In this document: positions 8,067 to 16,251 of the stretch, one piece after another | Numbering within the stretch: position 1 is the stretch's first letter | Layout of the letters: the number at the start of each line of letters is the position of its first letter | DNA from: Clostridia bacterium | GTDB lineage: Bacteria > Bacillota > Sulfobacillia > RBS10-35 > JAJYVM01 | Direction: 5' to 3' | Assembly: GCA_027314765.1 (NCBI GenBank) | Contig: DAHVAF010000327.1 | Coordinates: forward strand, 1 to 40,470 | DNA length: 40,470 nt | Translations under genes and position numbers: made by a program | The notes under the pieces: generated by a model | What the model was told of the DNA's origin: nothing | The model's input: only the letters and a program-made list of their open reading frames with translations | The model's database searches: none

Positions 8067-9530
8067 GTGGAAGCGCTCGACATGCCGGTGATCGCTTACG
8101 GGGACGGCGTCGGCGCCGCCCTGGCGGGCCTCGGGTTCACGCGCGCGGCCGACGGGATCTTCCGCGACGCCGCGGGGCGCAGCTTCGCGCAGGCCCTGGC
8201 CGGACCCGTCGTGCCGAAGGCGCTGGCCCGCACGTACGGGTGCCAGATGAACGTGATGGACAGCGAGACGCTGCTCGGCCAGCTGGCCACCCTGGGCTAC
8301 GGCACCACCGACGCCGAGGACGAGGCCGACCTGATCTTCATCAACACATGCGCCATCCGCGGCAGCGCCGCCGAGCACGCGCTGGGCGAGGTCGGCCGCC
8401 TGAAGGCCCTGAAGCAGGAGCGGCCGGACGTGCTGCTCGCCGTCTGCGGCTGCCTCACGCAGATGCCGGAGACCGTGCGCCACCTGCAGCGCTACGCCCC
8501 GCACGTCGACCTGGTGTTCGGCACCCACAACCTGCACGAATTGCCGCAACTGCTGCACCGGGCCTACGTGGGCGAGCAGCAGGTCGTGGACATCTGGCGC
8601 CAGAGCGATGCGGTCGTCGAGGCCCTGCCCAGCCTGCGGGCTCCTGGCGCGCGCGCCTGGGTCAACATCATCTACGGCTGCGACAAGTACTGCACGTACT
8701 GCATCGTGCCCTACACGCGCGGCAAGGAGCGGAGCCGCCGCCCCGGCGAAATCCTGGCCGAGGTCGAGGACCTGGCGGCCCGCGGCTACACCGAGATCAC
8801 GCTGCTGGGCCAGAACGTCAACTCGTACGGCAAGGACCTGGCCGGCGGCTACGACTTCGCCGACCTGCTGCGCGACCTGGACCGCGTGCCCGGCATCCGC
8901 TGGGTCCGCTATATGACGTCGCATCCCCGCGACTTCACGCAGAAGATGGTGGAGGCGATCGCCGCCTCCGACAAGGTCTGCGAGCACTTCCACCTGCCCG
9001 TGCAGGCCGGCGCGGACCGCGTCCTGCGCTGGATGAACCGCGGGTACACCCGCGCCGCCTACCTCGACCTCGTGGCCAGCGTCCGCGCGGCCATCCCGCA
9101 CGCCGTCATCACGACGGACATCATCGTCGGCTTCCCCCGTGAGACCGAGGATGACTTCGCGGAGACCCTTTCGCTGGTGGAGGAGGTCGGGTACGACAAC
9201 GCCTTCACCTTCATGTACTCGCCGCGCGATGGCACCCCGGCCGCGCGCTGGGCCGACCCGGTGCCGCCGGAGGTCAAAAAGGAGCGCCTGCTGCGGCTGA
9301 ACGACCGCGTGTACGCCATCGGGCGCGCCAAGAACGAGGCCATGGTCGGCGGCGAGTACGACGTGCTGATCGAGGGCCCGTCCAGAAAGGACCCGGCCGT
9401 CTACACGGCGCGCACGCGCGGCAACAAGCTGGTGCACGTTCCGGGCGCGCCGGGACTGGAGAACACGTTCGGACGGGCCCGCATCCGCCGGGCCCACACC
9501 TGGACGCTGGACGGCGAACTGGTCGGCTGA
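8067..9530 (+). CDS. miaB: tRNA-2-methylthio-N6-dimethylallyladenosine synthase
   Basis: Radical-SAM methylthiotransferase adding the ms2 group to i6A37 of tRNAs reading UNN codons; it acts downstream of MiaA. The N-terminal UPF0004 domain has the three cluster cysteines (YGCQMN, NTCAIR, CGCLTQ). The radical-SAM core has CDKYCTYC (CxxxCxxC) followed by PYTRGKERSR, and LLGQNVNSYG. A TRAM domain closes the protein. I place the start at GTG 8067 because GCGGAGGG sits 6 nt upstream. The TTG at 8061 in the ORF track abuts that site directly. mutS begins one nucleotide after its stop, so the two are probably co-transcribed, as in many Bacillota. Confidence 0.95.
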   Translation: MEALDMPVIAYGDGVGAALAGLGFTRAADGIFRDAAGRSFAQALAGPVVPKALARTYGCQMNVMDSETLLGQLATLGYGTTDAEDEADLIFINTCAIRGSAAEHALGEVGRLKALKQERPDVLLAVCGCLTQMPETVRHLQRYAPHVDLVFGTHNLHELPQLLHRAYVGEQQVVDIWRQSDAVVEALPSLRAPGARAWVNIIYGCDKYCTYCIVPYTRGKERSRRPGEILAEVEDLAARGYTEITLLGQNVNSYGKDLAGGYDFADLLRDLDRVPGIRWVRYMTSHPRDFTQKMVEAIAASDKVCEHFHLPVQAGADRVLRWMNRGYTRAAYLDLVASVRAAIPHAVITTDIIVGFPRETEDDFAETLSLVEEVGYDNAFTFMYSPRDGTPAARWADPVPPEVKKERLLRLNDRVYAIGRAKNEAMVGGEYDVLIEGPSRKDPAVYTARTRGNKLVHVPGAPGLENTFGRARIRRAHTWTLDGELVG

Positions 9531-9531
9531 C

Positions 9532-12156
9532 ATGGCGGCACAGACGCCGATGATGGCCCAGTGGCGGCGGCTTAAGGACGAGGAGCCGCTGGCCCTGCTG
9601 CTCTTCCGCCTCGGCGATTTCTACGAGCTCTTCGCCGAGGACGCGGAGCGCGCCGCGCCGATCCTGGAGCTCGTGCTCACGGCCCGCGACAGCATCCCCA
9701 TGTGCGGCGTGCCGCACCACGCCCTCGACGCCTATGTCGGCAAGCTCCTGGAGCGCGGCCTGCGGGTGGCCATCGCCGAGCAGATGGAGGACCCGTCCCT
9801 CGCCAGGGGCCTGGTCCAGCGCGCGATCATCCGGGTGCTGACCCCCGGCACCGTGCAGGAGCCCGACCTCCTGCCCGCCGCCGTGCCCTCTTACTGCTGC
9901 GCCGTATGGCACCCCGCACCGGATGGCCCGTGGGGCCTGGCCGTGGCGGATGCCTCCACCGGCGAGCTGGCCGCCACGGAGCTGGCGGACGCCGGGGCCC
10001 TGGCCGCCGAGCTCGACCGCCTGCAGCCGCGCGAGGTCCTGGTCCCGCCGGGGCTGGAGATCGCGGCGCCGGGCGTGCGCACGCCCCTGCCGGCGGCCCG
10101 GTTTGACCCCGAGGCCGTCCGCGCCCACTTCGGCGAGATGCCCGATGGCGTCGCCGCATCCGCCCTCCCCGCGGCCGGGGCGATCCTCGCCTACCTGGCG
10201 GACGTGCAGCGCGAGCGCCCGCGCCAGTTCGCGGAGCTCACCCCGTACGCGGCCGAGCGGTTTCTGCTGCTCGATCCGGTCGCCCAGCGCAACCTGGAGC
10301 TGACCCGCCGCCTGGCGGACGGCGCGGGTGCCGGCACCCTGCTCGCGACCCTCGACCACACGCTGACGGCCATGGGTGCCCGGCGGCTGCGCGCCTGGCT
10401 GCTGCAGCCCCTGACCGACCCCCGCGGCATCGGCCGCCGGCTGGATGCCGTCCAGGAGTTGGTGGAGCGGCCCCTGCTCCTCGACGGCCTGCGGCGCGGC
10501 CTGCACGGCGTCCACGACATGGAGCGCCTGGTGGCGCGGGTCGCCTGCGAGCGGGCCACCCCACGTGAGCTGGGCGCGCTGGGCCGCTCCCTGCGCGCGC
10601 TCCCGGGCGCCCTGGCCCCGCTGGCGGCTTGCTCCGCGGAGCTGCTGGAGGCGGGCGTCTCGGCCGCCGACCCGTGCACCGAGCTGGCCGGGCGTCTCGC
10701 CGCCGCCCTTGTGGACGAGCCGCCCCCCAGCGCGGGGGAGCGCGGGATCTTCCGCGATGGCTGGGATCCCGCGCTGGATGAGGTGCGGGCCGCCGCCCGC
10801 GATGGCCGCGGCTGGCTGGCCGCGCTGGAGACGCGCGAGCGCGAGCGCACCGGCATCCGCACCCTGAAGGTCGGCTTCAACCGGGTATTCGGCTACTTCG
10901 TGGAGGTCGGCCGCAGCCGCGCCGAGGACCTCCCGGCCGACTACCAGCGCAAGCAGACGCTTGCATCGGCCGAGCGCTTCATCACGCCCGAGCTGAAGGA
11001 GCTGGAGGAGCGCATCCTCGGCGCGGAGGAGCGCGCCGGCCGGATCGAGCAGGCCCTCTTCGCCGACCTGCGCCGCGAGGCCGCCCGCTTCGGCGCCGCC
11101 CTGCTGCGGACGGCACGCGCCGTGGCGGAGCTGGATGCCCTCGGCAGCCTGGCCGAGGCCGCCGCCCGCGGCCGCTACGTGCGCCCGTCGGTGGATATGT
11201 CGCTGCGGCTGCGCGTGCGCGGTGGCCGCCACCCCGTGCTGGAGCAGACGCTCGGCCGGGCCCGCTTCGTCCCGAACGACGCCGACCTCGATGGCGGCGG
11301 CCGCCGCTTGCTGCTCATCACCGGCCCGAACATGGCGGGCAAGTCCACGTACATGCGCCAGCTGGCCCTGATCGTGGTGATGGCGCAGATGGGCGGCTTC
11401 GTCCCGGCCGAGGAGGCCCAGATCGGCGTCGTCGACCGGATCTTCACGCGCGTCGGCGCCAGCGACGACCTGGCCGGCGGCCGCTCGACGTTCATGGTCG
11501 AGATGGCGGAGGTGGCGACGCTGCTGCGGGCCGCGACCCGGCGCAGCCTGCTGCTGCTGGACGAGGTGGGTCGAGGCACGAGCACGCTCGATGGCCTCGC
11601 CATCGCCTGGGCCGTCGCGGAGTTCGTGGCGGCGCGCGTTCGCGCGCGCGCCCTATTCGCCACCCACTTCCACGAGCTGACCTCGGCCCTGCCCGACGCG
11701 GTCAACCTGCACTCCGCCGTCGCCGAGCGGGACGGCCAGGTGACCTTCCTCCACCGCGTGCTCCCCGGCGCGTCCGACCGCTCCTACGGGGTGCATGTCG
11801 CCCGCCTGGCGGGGCTGCCGGAGGAGGTGGTGGCACGCGCCGAGGATCTGCTTGGCTCCCTCCAGGCGCAGGGCGGCCTCCACCTGGCGATGGCCGACGC
11901 CGCGCCGGCCCGCGAGGCGAGCCCCCTGCCCGATGCGGTCCGCGTGCTGCTCGACCGGCTCGGCGCCTGCAACCCCGAGCACCTGTCGCCCCTGCAGGCG
12001 CTGAACCTGCTGTTCGACCTGCAGGCGGAGGCCAGCCACCTCGATGGAGCGCGCCGGCTGTCCGCGCGCGATCCGGTTCCGGGGGCAAGCGGTCCCTCCG
12101 CGCGCGATCCGGTTCCGGGAGTGCGCAGCCCGTCCGCGCGCGAACCCGGTCAATGA
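9532..12156 (+). CDS. mutS: DNA mismatch repair protein MutS
   Basis: Mismatch-recognition ATPase of 874 residues. Domain I carries the mismatch-probing FYELF near residue 30 (Phe-x-Glu). The connector, lever and clamp regions follow, then the ABC-type ATPase with Walker A TGPNMAGKST near residue 597, signature DDLAGGRSTFMVEM, Walker B LLLLDEVGRGTSTLDG and the ATHFHEL switch. The helix-turn-helix dimerisation segment (LNLLFDLQ) is near the end. The last 35 residues are an unusual tail of a 12-residue repeat (SARDPVPG...). It starts one base after the miaB stop and overlaps mutL by ATGA, so miaB-mutS-mutL look like one transcript. Confidence 0.97.
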   Translation: MAAQTPMMAQWRRLKDEEPLALLLFRLGDFYELFAEDAERAAPILELVLTARDSIPMCGVPHHALDAYVGKLLERGLRVAIAEQMEDPSLARGLVQRAIIRVLTPGTVQEPDLLPAAVPSYCCAVWHPAPDGPWGLAVADASTGELAATELADAGALAAELDRLQPREVLVPPGLEIAAPGVRTPLPAARFDPEAVRAHFGEMPDGVAASALPAAGAILAYLADVQRERPRQFAELTPYAAERFLLLDPVAQRNLELTRRLADGAGAGTLLATLDHTLTAMGARRLRAWLLQPLTDPRGIGRRLDAVQELVERPLLLDGLRRGLHGVHDMERLVARVACERATPRELGALGRSLRALPGALAPLAACSAELLEAGVSAADPCTELAGRLAAALVDEPPPSAGERGIFRDGWDPALDEVRAAARDGRGWLAALETRERERTGIRTLKVGFNRVFGYFVEVGRSRAEDLPADYQRKQTLASAERFITPELKELEERILGAEERAGRIEQALFADLRREAARFGAALLRTARAVAELDALGSLAEAAARGRYVRPSVDMSLRLRVRGGRHPVLEQTLGRARFVPNDADLDGGGRRLLLITGPNMAGKSTYMRQLALIVVMAQMGGFVPAEEAQIGVVDRIFTRVGASDDLAGGRSTFMVEMAEVATLLRAATRRSLLLLDEVGRGTSTLDGLAIAWAVAEFVAARVRARALFATHFHELTSALPDAVNLHSAVAERDGQVTFLHRVLPGASDRSYGVHVARLAGLPEEVVARAEDLLGSLQAQGGLHLAMADAAPAREASPLPDAVRVLLDRLGACNPEHLSPLQALNLLFDLQAEASHLDGARRLSARDPVPGASGPSARDPVPGVRSPSAREPGQ
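12061..12153 (+). repeat. 36-bp tandem repeat at the 3' end of mutS
   Basis: Two full and one partial copy with exact 36-bp period starting at 12061, 12097 and 12133. The first 23 nt (TCCGCGCGCGATCCGGTTCC plus GGG) are identical in copies 1 and 2. Each unit encodes a 12-residue SARDPVPG-type module, so the frame is kept. Confidence 0.9.
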
Positions 12157-13796
12157 GCATCCGCGTGCTGGATGCCGCGACGGCCGGCAAGATCGCGGCG
12201 GGCGAGGTCGTGGAGCGGCCCGCCGCCGCCGTCAAGGAGCTCGTGGAGAACGCGATCGACGCCGGCGCGCGCCACGTCGATGTGAGGGTGGGCGAGGGCG
12301 TCTTCAGCGTCACCGACGACGGCGAGGGCATGGCCCGCGACGAGGTGCCCGTGGCCCTGAAGCGCCACGCCACCAGCAAGATCCGGACCATCGCGGACCT
12401 GGAGCGCCTGGCCACCCTGGGCTTTCGCGGCGAGGCGCTCCCGGCCGTGGCCGCCGTCAGCCGCGGGCGGATCCGGACGCGGCGGCGCCAGGACGCGGCG
12501 GCCCCGGCGGCCGTGTGGGAGGGGGGCAGCGAGCCGGCCCTGGCGGATGCGCCGGCCCCGCCCGGCACGACCGTCGAGGTCGCCGACCTCTTTTACAACA
12601 CCCCGGCCCGCCGCGCCACCCTGCGCTCGCCGCAGACCGAGGCCGCCGCCATCGCGGAGGTGGTGCGCGCCGCCGCGTTCGCCCACCCGGAGGTCGCCGT
12701 CACCCTGGAGATGAGCGGCCGAGGGGTCCTGCGCACGGGCGGGGGCGGCCAGCTCGAGGATGTGGCCCTGGCCGTCTGGGGTGCCCCGGCGGCACGGGGC
12801 CTGCTGCCGGTCCGCGGGCGCGAGGCCGGCCTGGAGATCGGCGGACTCGTGGGCAAGCCGGAGGCGGCCCGGGGGGGTCGGGGCGACCAGTACCTGGCCG
12901 TGAACGGCCGGCCCGTTCGCTCGGACGTCGTGCGCGGCGCGATCGAGGGCGCCTACCGCGGGCTCCTGGAGGTGCACCGCTTCCCGCTCTTCGTCCTGCA
13001 GCTGACCTGCGACCCGGCGGATGTCGACGTCAACGTCCACCCGCGCAAGGCGGAGGTGCGGTTCGCCGACCCGGAGGCCGTGCGGCGGCTGGCCTTCCGG
13101 GCCACGCGCGCGGCCCTTGGCTCCGGCGCCGGCGTGCCTGAGGTCGCCCCGGCCGCCGCCACCCACCTGCGGGAAGCGGCGCCGCCCTGGTGGCCGGCCC
13201 CGGTCCCCGGCCCGGCGCAGGACTGGTCGCCGCTCTACCAGCCGCTGCCCGAGGCCGTGTTTCCGCGCCTGCGTCCCCTTGGCCAGCTGGCGGCCGCATA
13301 CATCCTGGCCGAGGGACCGGACGGGCTGTACGTGGTCGACCAGCACGCCGCCCACGAGCGCGTGTACTTCGAGCGGTTTGAGCGCGCGGTCGCGCGCCAG
13401 ATGCTCCTGCAGCCGGCACCCCTGGAGCTTGCGGACCCGCCGCTACCCGAGCTCACCGCCGCCGGCTTCGCCCTGGAGCCCTTCGGCGAGGCCACCTGGC
13501 TTGTGCGTGAGGTGCCGGGCGACCTCAGCGGGCGCGAGCCGCTGGCCCTGCTGCGCGACTTCGTGGCCCGACTGGGGGAGGAGCCGGCCGCGGAGCCGCC
13601 CCAGCGCCGCGCCGCGCGGGCCCTGGCTGCCTGCAAGGCCGCCGTGAAGGCCGGCGATCCGCTGACCCCCGTCGAGATGGCCGCGCTCCTTGAGGACCTG
13701 GCCAGATGCAAGCAAGCGTATACTTGCCCCCACGGGAGGCCGACGGTGCTGCGCTTCGGCTACCCCGAGCTCGAGCGCCGGTTCGGCCGCACCTGA
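12153..13796 (+). CDS. mutL: DNA mismatch repair protein MutL (endonuclease type)
   Basis: Mismatch-repair ATPase that couples MutS recognition to strand incision. The GHKL ATPase motifs are ELVENAIDAG, DDGEGM and TLGFRGEAL. The C-terminal domain contains DQHAAHERVYFE, an exact match to the endonuclease motif DQHA(x)2E(x)4E, and later ACKAAVKAGD and CPHGRPTVLRF (zinc-site motifs). This MutL is therefore predicted to nick DNA itself, as expected in organisms lacking MutH. At 547 residues it is on the short side, with a compact linker near residues 320-360. It overlaps mutS by 4 nt (ATGA), indicating translational coupling. Confidence 0.96.
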   Translation: MSIRVLDAATAGKIAAGEVVERPAAAVKELVENAIDAGARHVDVRVGEGVFSVTDDGEGMARDEVPVALKRHATSKIRTIADLERLATLGFRGEALPAVAAVSRGRIRTRRRQDAAAPAAVWEGGSEPALADAPAPPGTTVEVADLFYNTPARRATLRSPQTEAAAIAEVVRAAAFAHPEVAVTLEMSGRGVLRTGGGGQLEDVALAVWGAPAARGLLPVRGREAGLEIGGLVGKPEAARGGRGDQYLAVNGRPVRSDVVRGAIEGAYRGLLEVHRFPLFVLQLTCDPADVDVNVHPRKAEVRFADPEAVRRLAFRATRAALGSGAGVPEVAPAAATHLREAAPPWWPAPVPGPAQDWSPLYQPLPEAVFPRLRPLGQLAAAYILAEGPDGLYVVDQHAAHERVYFERFERAVARQMLLQPAPLELADPPLPELTAAGFALEPFGEATWLVREVPGDLSGREPLALLRDFVARLGEEPAAEPPQRRAARALAACKAAVKAGDPLTPVEMAALLEDLARCKQAYTCPHGRPTVLRFGYPELERRFGRT

Positions 13797-13861
13797 AGCG
13801 CCATCGGCAGCAGGCCCCACCGCGCCGCAACCGGCTACCATGCGCCCCAGGTGGGAGCCAC

Positions 13862-14260
13862 GTGCGCACCCTGGTGCAGGGGCTTGGCTTCGGCGAATCC
13901 GTCCGCAGATATGGCGACCAGTTGTGGCTCTGCGACTGGCGGGCCGGCGTGGTCCTCCGTGTGGCGCCCTCCGGTGACGTGGAGCGTGTGCTTGACGTGG
14001 AGGCGCTGGCGCTCTGCATCGACTGGCTGCCGGACGGCCGGCTTCTCGTCGTCCACGGGCGGGAGGTCCGGGTCCTGCGCCGGGAGCCAGGTGGAGCGTT
14101 GGCGGCGCATGCCGCCGGCGCCTCACGGCCTGTGATGCCGGAGCGGGTGCCGGGCTGGAGAACCGGCGCGTGTGGGCCGAGCGCGGCGAGGACAACCCCG
14201 ACGGCATCTGCCTGAACGCCGACGGCGCCGCCGGCGGCTCAGCCACCCGAACGCTGAGCG
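13862..14260 (+). pseudogene. Broken SMP-30/gluconolactonase-family gene
   Basis: Frame 2 from GTG 13862 encodes about 78 residues typical of the N-terminus of SMP-30/gluconolactonase/LRE-like proteins: VQGLGFGES, GDQLWLCDWRAGVVLRV, CIDWLPDGRLLVVHGREVRVLRREPGG. After about 14105 that frame loses resemblance. A different frame (near 14155) then gives ENRRVWAERGEDNPDGICLNADGA, which resembles the later RVWAxLG..PDGICLDAEGAVW motif of the same family. The roughly 100 residues that normally lie between are missing, as is the C-terminal third. I read this as an internal deletion with frameshift plus 3' truncation. A GGTGGGAG site precedes the start. Confidence 0.65.
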
Positions 14261-14484
14261 CCGCCCTCGCCGTCGAGGGCGGCCTTCCACAGCGCGCGAG
14301 GCGCCAGGGCGACCACGCTGCGCAACCCCGCGTTTCGCATCAGCAGCGCGAGCAGGCGAGCCCGCGCCCCCGCGCCTTGCGCGTCGATCAGATGGCCTGC
14401 ATCCGGCTCAAGCTTCTCGGGCGTCCCCCACACGTACATGTCGATGTGGATGGGCTGCGGGTCCAAGCCGGTCGCGACCTCCAT
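14239..14484 (-). CDS. Small hypothetical protein downstream of the HEAT-repeat gene
   Basis: An 81-residue protein that I do not recognise. ATG 14484 has GGGAGG about 8 nt upstream on the minus strand, and the sequence (MEVATGLDPQPIHIDMYVW, GHLIDAQGAGARARLLALL) has ordinary composition, unlike the Arg/Pro-rich shadows around it. It has no signal peptide or membrane segment and is probably a small cytoplasmic alpha/beta protein. It lies 58 nt after the HEAT-repeat gene on the same strand and overlaps the 3' remnant of the SMP-30 pseudogene on the other strand. The call rests on the ribosome-binding site and composition only. Confidence 0.5.
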   Translation of the reverse strand: MEVATGLDPQPIHIDMYVWGTPEKLEPDAGHLIDAQGAGARARLLALLMRNAGLRSVVALAPRALWKAALDGEGGAQRSGG

Positions 14485-14542
14485 CCCCGTCCCTCCCGCC
14501 TCGGCCGGCTGCGAGTGAGCGCGACGCCGGCCCGGCCGGCCC

Positions 14543-15478
14543 TCAACCCTGGCCGGGCGGTGATTCCGGCAGCGCCGCCCGCGCCGCCGCCGCCACCTTG
14601 GGCCGCCGGTCCGTGGCCAGCCGCCGCAGGGCCGCAGCAGCCGCGTCGCCGCGAATGCCACCGAGCGCGACCGTCAGCGCCTCGGCCAGCCAGTCCGGCG
14701 CGGCGGCGATGCGGATGACGACCGGCTCGACGGCGCCGTCGGGGTCCAGCGCGCCAAGCGCTGACGCGGCCGCCACACACGCGGTGCCGTCCCGGCCTGC
14801 GAGCAGGGGGCCGATCCAGGCGGCTGCCCGCGGGTGGTGGAGGCCCATCAGACCGTCGATGCAGGCGGCCAGGACCTCTCCGTCCTCGGCCGGCTCGCGC
14901 AGCCGGACCGCCAGCAGCGCCGCCCCAGCCGGGTCGCCCAGGCGGCCGATGGCCAGCGCCGCCGCCAGCCGCACGCTGCGCAGGGGGTCGCGGCCCGCCG
15001 GGTCGGGCAGGCCCTCGAAGAGCAGCAGCCCCAGCTCCGGCAGGCAGTCGCACCCGAGCTGGGCCATGGCCTGCGCCGCCGAGGCCCGGAGCCCGACCGC
15101 CACATCCTCCATGACCCCGCCGACGTTCTCCATCTGCACGGTGGCCGCCGCCTCCCGCAACGGCGCCTCCACAACCTCCGCCGGCGGCCAGAGCGCGGCC
15201 AGCGCCGCCACTGCCTCCATACGCACCCGACATCCGGGGTCGGCCTGCACGCCCCGTCGGTTCATGGCGGCCAGCAGGGCCGCCAGCAGCTCGCGCTGGA
15301 GATCCGCGGTCCAGCTCCCGGCCGCCGCGCGCCGAATACCACGGGCGGCCGCCTCCGCCACCAGGGCCCGCCGGACACCGAGGCGCTGGATGAGGGCCCG
15401 AAGCGCCTCCGCGTCGCCGGCCGCGACCTGCCTGGCGAGCTCCGTCACCTGCGCAAGGTCTGCCTCAATGGATGGCAT
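14543..15478 (-). CDS. HEAT/armadillo-repeat protein
   Basis: A 311-residue Ala/Leu-rich soluble protein built of helical hairpin repeats: SVRLAAALAIGRLGDPAGAALLAVRL, DGEVLAACIDGLMGLHHPRAAAWIGPLL, GTACVAAASALGALDPDGAVEPVV and ADRRPKVAAAARAAL-like units. These are PBS-lyase/HEAT-type repeats, which act as protein-binding scaffolds. There is no catalytic motif. It begins at ATG 15478, 38 nt downstream of vapC on the same strand, and may be co-transcribed with vapBC. The partner is unknown. Confidence 0.75.
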   Translation of the reverse strand: MPSIEADLAQVTELARQVAAGDAEALRALIQRLGVRRALVAEAAARGIRRAAAGSWTADLQRELLAALLAAMNRRGVQADPGCRVRMEAVAALAALWPPAEVVEAPLREAAATVQMENVGGVMEDVAVGLRASAAQAMAQLGCDCLPELGLLLFEGLPDPAGRDPLRSVRLAAALAIGRLGDPAGAALLAVRLREPAEDGEVLAACIDGLMGLHHPRAAAWIGPLLAGRDGTACVAAASALGALDPDGAVEPVVIRIAAAPDWLAEALTVALGGIRGDAAAAALRRLATDRRPKVAAAARAALPESPPGQG

Positions 15479-15516
15479 GGGTCGTCATTCGCGCCCATTC
15501 CGCGGCGGGCCTTTCG

Positions 15517-15915
15517 TCAGCTCAGCTGCGCGGGGGTGGCGGTCTCGACGTCGTCCATGGGAAAGTGCCGGCGATTCCGCGTCACGAGGACGGCGCCCCG
15601 CAGAGCGGCAGATGCTGCCACAAGTGCGTCTGGGAGCGTGAGGCCGTGACTGTTGCCGAAGCGCTGGCGGTAGCTGGCTGCCCGCCGCGCGGTCTCTCGA
15701 TCGACGGGCACCGGATTCATGGCGGACAGCAGCTCGACAACGGCCGCCCGGGCTTTCGCGTCCGCCGGGGAGAGGCCGGCGTGGAGCTCCGCCTCCGCGA
15801 CTGTCGAGAACAAGATGCCACCCCGCCCGGCGGCACGCGCGAGCGCGGCGCCCGTTGCCGCATGCCCCTTCAACGCGTCCATCAGCACATCCGTGTCGAG
15901 CAGGTGGTCAGGCAT
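15517..15915 (-). CDS. vapC: PIN-domain ribonuclease toxin, VapC type
   Basis: A 132-residue toxin of the VapC family, predicted to cleave RNA with Mg2+. It starts MPDHLLDTDVLMDAL, giving the first acidic residues of the PIN active site. AEAELHAG supplies the conserved Glu and LTLPDALVAASA the later Asp, with a final Asn/Asp region in TRNRRHF. The ATG at 15915 lies inside the 3' end of the antitoxin gene (8-nt overlap), the usual arrangement that makes toxin translation follow antitoxin. The ORF-track version starts about 70 residues too early. Confidence 0.9.
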   Translation of the reverse strand: MPDHLLDTDVLMDALKGHAATGAALARAAGRGGILFSTVAEAELHAGLSPADAKARAAVVELLSAMNPVPVDRETARRAASYRQRFGNSHGLTLPDALVAASAALRGAVLVTRNRRHFPMDDVETATPAQLS

Positions 15916-16156
15916 GCGGACGCCGCCCCCACTCGCTGCGGAGGCCCCGCACATACGCCTCGCTGTCGGCGGGCGTGTCGGCCCACGCCCCCGTGACCGC
16001 GCGCAGGGTCGCGACGAAGTCGGGCTTGGTCGCCAGATACCGATCGATCGCCTCTCGGATGACTTCGGCCGCGGAGACGCCGCCACGGTGCGCCTCGGCT
16101 TCGAGCGCATCCCACTGCGCATGGCTGAGATAGAACTGCGTCCGCTTGGCGGCCAC
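15908..16156 (-). CDS. vapB: Ribbon-helix-helix antitoxin, VapB type
   Basis: An 82-residue antitoxin. AAKRTQFYLSHAQWDALEAEA gives the beta strand and first helix of an RHH DNA-binding domain, and VSAAEVIREAIDRYL the second helix. The C-terminal part (YVRGLRSEWGRR) would wrap the toxin. I prefer GTG 16156, or GTG 16165 if the message is leaderless. The ATG at 16213 in the ORF track lies upstream of the promoter and operator. It overlaps vapC by 8 nt. The pair sits within the mutL-miaA interval on the opposite strand. Confidence 0.85.
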   Translation of the reverse strand: MAAKRTQFYLSHAQWDALEAEAHRGGVSAAEVIREAIDRYLATKPDFVATLRAVTGAWADTPADSEAYVRGLRSEWGRRPHA

Positions 16157-16169
16157 CGGGATCACCCCG

Positions 16170-16200
16170 CTGTATATGTATACAGTCCAGGCGTCGACAA
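16170..16200 (-). promoter_or_regulatory. vapBC promoter with embedded operator palindrome
   Basis: On the minus strand TTGTCG (16195-16200), an 18-bp spacer and TATACA (16171-16176) make a good sigma-70 promoter. The perfect inverted repeat CTGTATA-TG-TATACAG (16170-16185) covers the -10 box, as expected for autorepression by the VapB-VapC complex. The transcription start is predicted near 16164, within a few bases of a GTG codon. Confidence 0.7.
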
Positions 16201-16251
16201 CCCTTGCGGTCATCGGGCGCGGAACGGCATCGTGGATGCGGAGCGGAGGGC

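Noticed and set aside
6176-9142. 988-residue plus-strand ORF
   Set aside because: It crosses the solute-binding gene on the other strand and then miaB in a wrong frame; its composition is non-protein-like.
9274-11232. 652-residue minus-strand ORF over mutS
   Set aside because: Antisense shadow of miaB/mutS; no ribosome-binding site and biased composition.
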